From the NCBI GenBank assembly GCA_034429215.1, contig DAOUGI010000107.1, forward strand, positions 1-55,467: DNA of 55,467 nt, written 5' to 3'. The position numbers and the translations under genes are program-made. Under the pieces are notes generated by a model. It worked only from the letters and a program-made list of their open reading frames with translations. It was not told the origin of the DNA and did no database searches. This document shows, piece by piece, positions 51,467 to 55,467 of the stretch (its first letter is position 1; every line of letters starts with the position of its first letter). This stretch comes from JAFGOG01 sp034429215 (lineage in GTDB: Bacteria > Chloroflexota > Anaerolineae > JAAYZQ01).

Positions 51467-52795
51467 ATGAGTAGCATACTGCAAAACGAGGGAATTGACA
51501 AACTGCCAGTGGCGGAATTGCAGGCAGATTTGGATCTGTTCTTGCAGCCGGTCTTGAGGCGCCTGCCGGAAAAGCGCCTGCGGGCGGTCGGGAAGCTGGC
51601 GGTGCAAGGGGTCTTGGGCAGCCAGTCGCCGCTGCTGACCCACATGGCGCGGGGCGTGGTGCGCGAGGAGGAGACGATCTGGCCTGCGGCGAAGAGATTC
51701 TACCGCTTTGTTTGGAACAAGCGCTTCAGCCATCGGGACTTGCTGAAGGGATTGTATGGCATGGCTCAACGTACTGTGGTCGAGCACAAGCCGTCGTATC
51801 TGGTGGTAGCCTTGGATCCAGTGAACTTTGAGAAGCCGTACACCGAGGAGTTGGAAGGCGTTTCCACGGTCATGAAGAGCACGCCGCCTCCGCCGAAGGG
51901 GCAAAAGAAGCGGCTGACCCCAGGCTATCCGGCCATCACTGCCACCGTCGTCAACCTGACCGAGCCGGTGCTGACCTACGCCAACTGGTTCTCCTACGTG
52001 ACGGCTGACTTTGTCAGTGAGAACCGAGAGATCTATCGCGCCATGCGCATCACCCGGGCGTTGTTTCCTGAAACCAAGCTGCGCTTCGTTGGGGATGCGG
52101 GCCTGGATGACCAGAAGATCTTCCACCACATGGCGTTGGTCCACGCCGATTTCACCATCCGTGCCTGCCACAATCGCACGGTAGAGGTCTACAATGACCG
52201 GCTCGACCGTTGGGAGCAGGAGTTGTTGGACGATTTGACCGCTTCTGTGCCGCTGCCTCTCAAGTTCCGCGTCGCCTTTACCCACGCTCGTAAGGTCCGA
52301 CACGTAGACATCGAGCTGGGTTGGCTGATGCTCCGCCTCCCCGACACACACCAGGTGCTGTGGGCTCTGGTCGCCCACGACCCCGACTACGACCGCGATC
52401 TTGTCCTGCTCACCAACATCCCCGTCCGCACCGCAACAGATGCCCAAACAGTGTACACGGAGTGGCGTTACCGACCGCGCATCGAACACACCTATCGCTT
52501 TGACCAAGAGGATGGGCTGGACGTCGAAGACATGCGCGTGCAGACCCTCGAACGTATGCGTCGCATCTTCGTGCTGGTTCTCATGGCTGCGCTGTTCGTC
52601 TATCATGTCGCTCACGTCTGGCCTCGCCACATGGTCCTCTGGCTTCGCCGTCTGGGCGGCAAACTCGGCCTTGCCTCAGACCTGGATGGTCCCTATATCC
52701 TGCTGGCCGGCATCAGCGCTGTCTTCGTTGCTGCGGCCACGCTGACTTTCGCCGCTCAACACCCCTTCCCCAGAGCACGAGGGTCTTGTGGGTAA
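51467..52795 (+). CDS. DDE transposase, IS4-like
   Basis: 442 residues. The first catalytic Asp is in YLVVALDPVNF, the second in FVGDAGLDD and the Glu in the Y-R-x-R-x-x-I-E-x-T-Y-R-F-D-Q-E region near residues 335-350 (YRPRIEHTYRFDQEDGLDVE). That matches the DDE RNase-H fold with the Y-R-E-x-K-like signature of IS4-related enzymes. The C-terminal ~90 residues are hydrophobic. The ATG at 51467 follows GGAGG, which may be masked by a hairpin. The stop lies inside the right inverted repeat. The subgroup is not certain. Confidence 0.88.
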   Translation: MSSILQNEGIDKLPVAELQADLDLFLQPVLRRLPEKRLRAVGKLAVQGVLGSQSPLLTHMARGVVREEETIWPAAKRFYRFVWNKRFSHRDLLKGLYGMAQRTVVEHKPSYLVVALDPVNFEKPYTEELEGVSTVMKSTPPPPKGQKKRLTPGYPAITATVVNLTEPVLTYANWFSYVTADFVSENREIYRAMRITRALFPETKLRFVGDAGLDDQKIFHHMALVHADFTIRACHNRTVEVYNDRLDRWEQELLDDLTASVPLPLKFRVAFTHARKVRHVDIELGWLMLRLPDTHQVLWALVAHDPDYDRDLVLLTNIPVRTATDAQTVYTEWRYRPRIEHTYRFDQEDGLDVEDMRVQTLERMRRIFVLVLMAALFVYHVAHVWPRHMVLWLRRLGGKLGLASDLDGPYILLAGISAVFVAAATLTFAAQHPFPRARGSCG

Positions 52796-52841
52796 TCACC
52801 AACCCAATTTCGATTTTAGGTTAAAATCTCCAACCGCGATT

Positions 52842-52870
52842 TGCGGGAACCAGGCCAACGAGCTATAATG
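52842..52870 (+). promoter_or_regulatory. Promoter of ltaE
   Basis: TTGCGG (52842-52847) and TATAAT (52865-52870) are 17 bp apart. It lies outside the insertion sequence, 30 bp past the right target duplication, so it was not disrupted. Confidence 0.7.
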
Positions 52871-52903
52871 GCAGCCAACACAGACAGAACACCGGAGAGG
52901 ATT

Positions 52904-53953
52904 ATGAGAATAGTCGATCTGCGCAGCGATACCGTCACCCTGCCGACGCCGGCCATGCGCCAGGCGATGTTCGACGCCGAGCTGGGCGACGATGTGATGG
53001 GCGAAGACGCCACTGTCAACCGACTGGAGACCATGGCCGCCGCGCGGCTGGGCAAAGAGGCAGCCGTGTTTGTCCCCAGTGGGACAATGGCCAACCTGGC
53101 CTGCCTATTAAGCCACTGTGCCCGGGGCGAAGAAGCAATTATGGGCCACATGGCCCACACCTTCCTGTTTGAGGCCGGCGGCTCGGCGGCGGTGGGCGGC
53201 ATCCATCCTCGCACCGTGCCTAACCAGCCCGATGGCACGCTCGATCTGGGCGACGTTGAGGCCGTCATCCGCGACCCGAACAACCCCCACTACCCTATCA
53301 CGCGGCTGATCTGCCTGGAAAACACCCACAACCGGTGCAGCGGAGCGGTGCTCACGCCGGAGTATATGGCCCAGGTGCGGGCACTGGCCAACCGTTACAG
53401 ACTCAAGATCCACCTCGACGGGGCCCGGATCTTTAACGCCACGATTGCGTTGGGAGTGAGCGCCGCCGTGGTGGCCCGTGACGCCGATTCGGTCAGCTTT
53501 TGCCTGTCAAAAGGGCTGTCGGCACCGGTCGGCTCGCTGGTGTGCGGATCGGCCGAGTTTGTGCGGCAGGCACGCCGGCAGCGCAAGCTGTTGGGCGGCG
53601 GGATGCGACAGGCAGGCGTATTGGCCGCGGCCGGCATTGTCGCCCTGGAGACGATGGTCGACCGGATGGCCGAGGATCACGCCAATGCCCGGTGTTTGGC
53701 CGACGGGCTCGCCCTCCTGCCCAGCATCGTGCTCGATCCGGCGCGGATCCAGACCAACATCGTGATTTTCGAGCTGGCGCCGGGCGCCCCTGCGGCGGCA
53801 GGATTTGCCGCCGGCATGGCCGCGCATGGCGTCAAGGTAGGCGTCGTCGCGCCAAGGCGGATACGGGCCGTGACCCACTATGGCATCGACGCAAACGGCA
53901 TCGAGCAGACCCTGGCCGCGGCCAAGGCGGTATTGGAGAAAAGCCGGACATGA
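52904..53953 (+). CDS. ltaE: Low-specificity L-threonine aldolase
   Basis: 349 residues, PLP fold type I. It opens with DLRSDTVTLPTPAMRQAM and shows DDVMGEDATVNRLE, FVPSGTMAN, the His stacking region, HLDGARIFNA and the PLP lysine in SFCLSKGLSAPVGS. It cleaves L-threonine or L-allo-threonine to glycine and acetaldehyde. The start is the ATG at 52904 with GGAGAGG upstream; the open frame before it overlaps the promoter. Its TGA overlaps the ATG of the UroD-type gene (ATGA), so translation is coupled. Confidence 0.95.
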   Translation: MRIVDLRSDTVTLPTPAMRQAMFDAELGDDVMGEDATVNRLETMAAARLGKEAAVFVPSGTMANLACLLSHCARGEEAIMGHMAHTFLFEAGGSAAVGGIHPRTVPNQPDGTLDLGDVEAVIRDPNNPHYPITRLICLENTHNRCSGAVLTPEYMAQVRALANRYRLKIHLDGARIFNATIALGVSAAVVARDADSVSFCLSKGLSAPVGSLVCGSAEFVRQARRQRKLLGGGMRQAGVLAAAGIVALETMVDRMAEDHANARCLADGLALLPSIVLDPARIQTNIVIFELAPGAPAAAGFAAGMAAHGVKVGVVAPRRIRAVTHYGIDANGIEQTLAAAKAVLEKSRT

Positions 53954-54981
53954 TGACCCATCGCCAGCGGTTCATGGCAGCCCTCAGCGGCGCGCCGCCG
54001 GACCGTACCCCTGTCTTTCCGCTGCTGATGTTCCTGGCCGCCGACCGGGCAGGACTCACCTACCGCGAGTATGCCACGGACGGCCGGGTGCTGGCCGGGG
54101 CACAACTGATGGTTCAAGAGCGATTCGACCTCGATGCCATCACCGTCTGCTCCGACGCTTTTCGCGTCCCGGCCGACCTAGGCGGCGACATGGCCTATCC
54201 GGAGGACCGGACCCCCTACTTGCGCCGGCCGCTGGTAACTGCCGGAACCGACCTGAACAAACTGGGGCATCCCGACCCGACAGCTCAAGGCAGCCGCATG
54301 GCCGATCGCTTGCTGGCCGTTAGCGAGATGGCCAGAGCAACCGCGGGAAAGGTCCCGGTGGTCGGCTGGGTCGAGATGCCGTTCGCCGAAGCCTGCTCAC
54401 TGTGCGGCTTGACCGAGTTCATGCTGCTGTTGACCGACGACCCGGCCCGCGCTCACCAGGTTTTGGCCTATGCTGCCGCGCTCAACATCGACTTTGCCCT
54501 GGCCCAGATCGAGGCAGGAGCCGATATGATCGGCGCCGGAGACGCCGCTGCCTCGCTCATCTCAAAAACGATGTACGCCAGGTTCGCTCTGCCCTACGAG
54601 CAGCAGGTCTGCCGGGCCATCCACCAGGCCGGCGGTCTGGTCAAGCTGCACGTGTGCGGCAATACCACCCACCTGTTAACCGAGATGGCCAACTGCGAAG
54701 CAGACTTGTTCAACGTGGACCACCTGGTTCCCCTAGACAAGGCACGCGACGCATACGCCGCCCGAGGGAAATGCTACAAGGGCAACCTCGATCCGGTATC
54801 GCAGGTTATGCAGGTCAGCCCTGAGCGCTGTCAGGAGCTAGCCCACGGCTGCCTATCAGCAGCCGGCGGCACACGCTACATGCTGAGCGCCGGCTGCGAA
54901 ATCCCAGCCGCAACGCCCGACGAGGTGATGCGCGCCTTTTGCGAAGCACCCCGGACCTTTGCCGATGGCAGCCGGGCTTGA
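53950..54981 (+). CDS. UroD/MtaA-type methyltransferase
   Basis: 343 residues of the uroporphyrinogen-decarboxylase/methylcobamide:CoM methyltransferase superfamily. It opens with THRQRFMAALSGAPPDRTPV and has a zinc-type site: His and Cys in LHVCGNTTHLL and a later Cys in MLSAGCEIPAATP. Those ligands are typical of MtaA/CmuA-type methyltransferases and not of heme-pathway UroD, so methyl transfer from a corrinoid or a related donor is more likely. No corrinoid protein gene is nearby. It is coupled to ltaE by an overlapping ATGA. The ATGs at 53950 and 53953 are both possible starts. Confidence 0.85.
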   Translation: MMTHRQRFMAALSGAPPDRTPVFPLLMFLAADRAGLTYREYATDGRVLAGAQLMVQERFDLDAITVCSDAFRVPADLGGDMAYPEDRTPYLRRPLVTAGTDLNKLGHPDPTAQGSRMADRLLAVSEMARATAGKVPVVGWVEMPFAEACSLCGLTEFMLLLTDDPARAHQVLAYAAALNIDFALAQIEAGADMIGAGDAAASLISKTMYARFALPYEQQVCRAIHQAGGLVKLHVCGNTTHLLTEMANCEADLFNVDHLVPLDKARDAYAARGKCYKGNLDPVSQVMQVSPERCQELAHGCLSAAGGTRYMLSAGCEIPAATPDEVMRAFCEAPRTFADGSRA

Positions 54982-55010
54982 TAAAGGGGGACAATCATGG
55001 ATACGCTATG

Positions 55011-55058
55011 AGAGCGCGCAGTAACTAAAGGATCCAAAAAAAGACCCGCGCGCGCTCT
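55011..55058. repeat. Inverted repeat between the methyltransferase gene and tRNA-Asp
   Basis: AGAGCGCGC (55011-55019) and GCGCGCTCT (55050-55058) are perfect complements with a 30-nt AT-rich loop. It may end the ltaE transcript. Nothing else is seen between 54982 and the tRNA promoter. Confidence 0.5.
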
Positions 55059-55083
55059 GCTAAAGCGAAAGCCAGAGGAAGAT

Positions 55084-55112
55084 TTGACGAACGCCGAGAG
55101 TTCTGGTATAGT
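55084..55112 (+). promoter_or_regulatory. Promoter of tRNA-Asp
   Basis: TTGACG (55084-55089) and TATAGT (55107-55112) are 17 bp apart. The start is predicted near 55119, 7 nt before the mature tRNA. Confidence 0.78.
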
Positions 55113-55125
55113 TTGCGACGCAACT

Positions 55126-55198
55126 GGGGGCGTAGTGTAGCGGTTAACATGTCGGCCTGTCAAGCCGAAGATCGCGGGTTCGAATCCCGTCGCTCCCG
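55126..55198 (+). tRNA. tRNA-Asp (anticodon GTC)
   Basis: A complete cloverleaf of 73 nt. The 7-bp acceptor is GGGGGCG with CGCTCCC (one G-U), and the discriminator base is G. The D arm, the anticodon stem TCGGC/GCCGA with loop CTGTCAA (anticodon at 55159-55161) and the T arm with GTTCGAATC are all present. CCA is not encoded. The 3' half is a typical integration target for mobile elements. Confidence 0.95.
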
Positions 55199-55467
55199 TA
55201 GTTCCGAACGTTCCGGTATGGAACAAAGGGGTAAAATGCTTCGGTGAGCTGGATGGCGCACACAAGCTTACCCCGAATGAGGACTGCTGCGACTGCAGAT
55301 CGCAGCAGTTTCTTTTTTTCAAGTGCAGTTGCGGTGGACCATAGCGTTTCAAGCTGTTCTAAGGTCTCACCGGCGTTCATTATAATAGAATATCCGTTCG
55401 GATGCAAACCGGCCAGCTGGTCGTAGCAGGCGCGCTTCTCCTGCTCGTACCGCACCCGATCCAGGTC
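55144..55467 (-). CDS. C-terminal end of a serine-recombinase-like protein (5' end beyond the window)
   Basis: An open frame enters from the right edge (reading DLDRVRYEQEKRACYDQL) and ends at 55144. It shows a charged coiled coil followed by LEQLETLWSTATALEKKKLL, RSAVAAVLIRG and AIQLTEAFYPFVPY. That resembles the coiled-coil C-terminus of large serine recombinases. The last ~16 residues (DGIRTRDLRLDRPTC) are encoded by the antisense strand of tRNA-Asp, as is common for recombinases of elements inserted at tRNA genes. An ATG at 55453-55455 is internal and not taken as the start. The catalytic domain is not visible, so the family call is moderate. Confidence 0.65.
   Translation of the reverse strand, partial: DLDRVRYEQEKRACYDQLAGLHPNGYSIIMNAGETLEQLETLWSTATALEKKKLLRSAVAAVLIRGKLVCAIQLTEAFYPFVPYRNVRNYGSDGIRTRDLRLDRPTC

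Larger units (their letters stand above)
51368..52803 (+). mobile_element. Complete insertion sequence, IS4-like, 1436 bp
   Basis: The ends are identical 18-bp inverted repeats (TTGGTGATTACCCACAAG at 51368-51385 and its complement at 52786-52803). They are flanked by the direct repeat CCCAATTT at 51360-51367 and 52804-52811, an 8-bp target duplication. It contains one intact transposase gene. The undecayed repeats and frame indicate a recent insertion between xylR and ltaE. Confidence 0.93.

Noticed and set aside
51353..52630. A 425-codon open frame antisense to the transposase
   Set aside because: Shadow of the transposase codon pattern. No motif or SD; it crosses the IS end into flanking DNA.
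54876..55352. Open frame on the minus strand containing GATGFEPAIFGLTGRH
   Set aside because: This is the other antisense reading of tRNA-Asp. The rest of it runs opposite the methyltransferase gene and has no SD, and the recombinase-like frame explains the locus better.

Overview
The window is a dense, GC-rich bacterial chromosome segment with short spacers and many overlapping start/stop codons. I infer a member of the Chloroflexota (Anaerolineae-like). The reasons are the alpha subunits of phenylalanyl-tRNA synthetase carrying a four-cysteine segment, the many secreted propeller, PA14 and TPR proteins, the T-box leader, and near-consensus -35/-10 promoters with 16-17 bp spacing. This placement is inference; no rRNA gene is present to settle it.

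Left part (1-13.5 kb): a radical-SAM activase-like gene; a membrane-spanning P-loop ATPase fused to an extracellular six-bladed propeller; a T-box-controlled operon with two tandem, divergent pheS genes followed by pheT; divergent ftsH; a V4R-domain protein with its own promoter and terminator; and a membrane-anchored M6-like metallopeptidase.

Middle part (13.5-41 kb): an MFS transporter and a jelly-roll-like protein; a complete ECF transporter (S, A, A', T) directly before coaX, suggesting a pantothenate uptake and phosphorylation unit, preceded by a ~200 nt structured leader; a PA14 secreted protein; a glyA-gcvT fusion of 1077 codons; a DmpA-type aminopeptidase; a decayed V4R/ATC-hydrolase-like remnant; an SDR with a GH31 glycosidase; a NUDIX hydrolase facing a metallophosphoesterase across a 47-bp tandem repeat; and a long leftward gene string (response regulator, M28 lipoprotein peptidase, GAF histidine kinase, aminotransferase, hflX, TPR membrane protein, small membrane protein, phosphoesterase). 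Butyrate kinase, a Ppx-like HD protein, a UbiA prenyltransferase and a cold-shock protein follow.

Right part (42-55.5 kb): a leftward sugar operon (ROK repressor, ABC permease, ATPase, binding protein, xylose-isomerase-like protein, Fe-S aldo/keto reductase, xylulokinase, PfkB kinase). It is driven by a consensus promoter with a XylR-type palindromic operator over the start site. An intact insertion sequence (1436 bp, 18-bp inverted repeats, 8-bp target duplication) sits just upstream of that promoter. Beyond it lie a threonine aldolase overlapping a UroD/MtaA-type methyltransferase, then tRNA-Asp, whose antisense strand encodes the C-terminus of a serine-recombinase-like gene that runs off the window. 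This looks like the edge of an integrated element.
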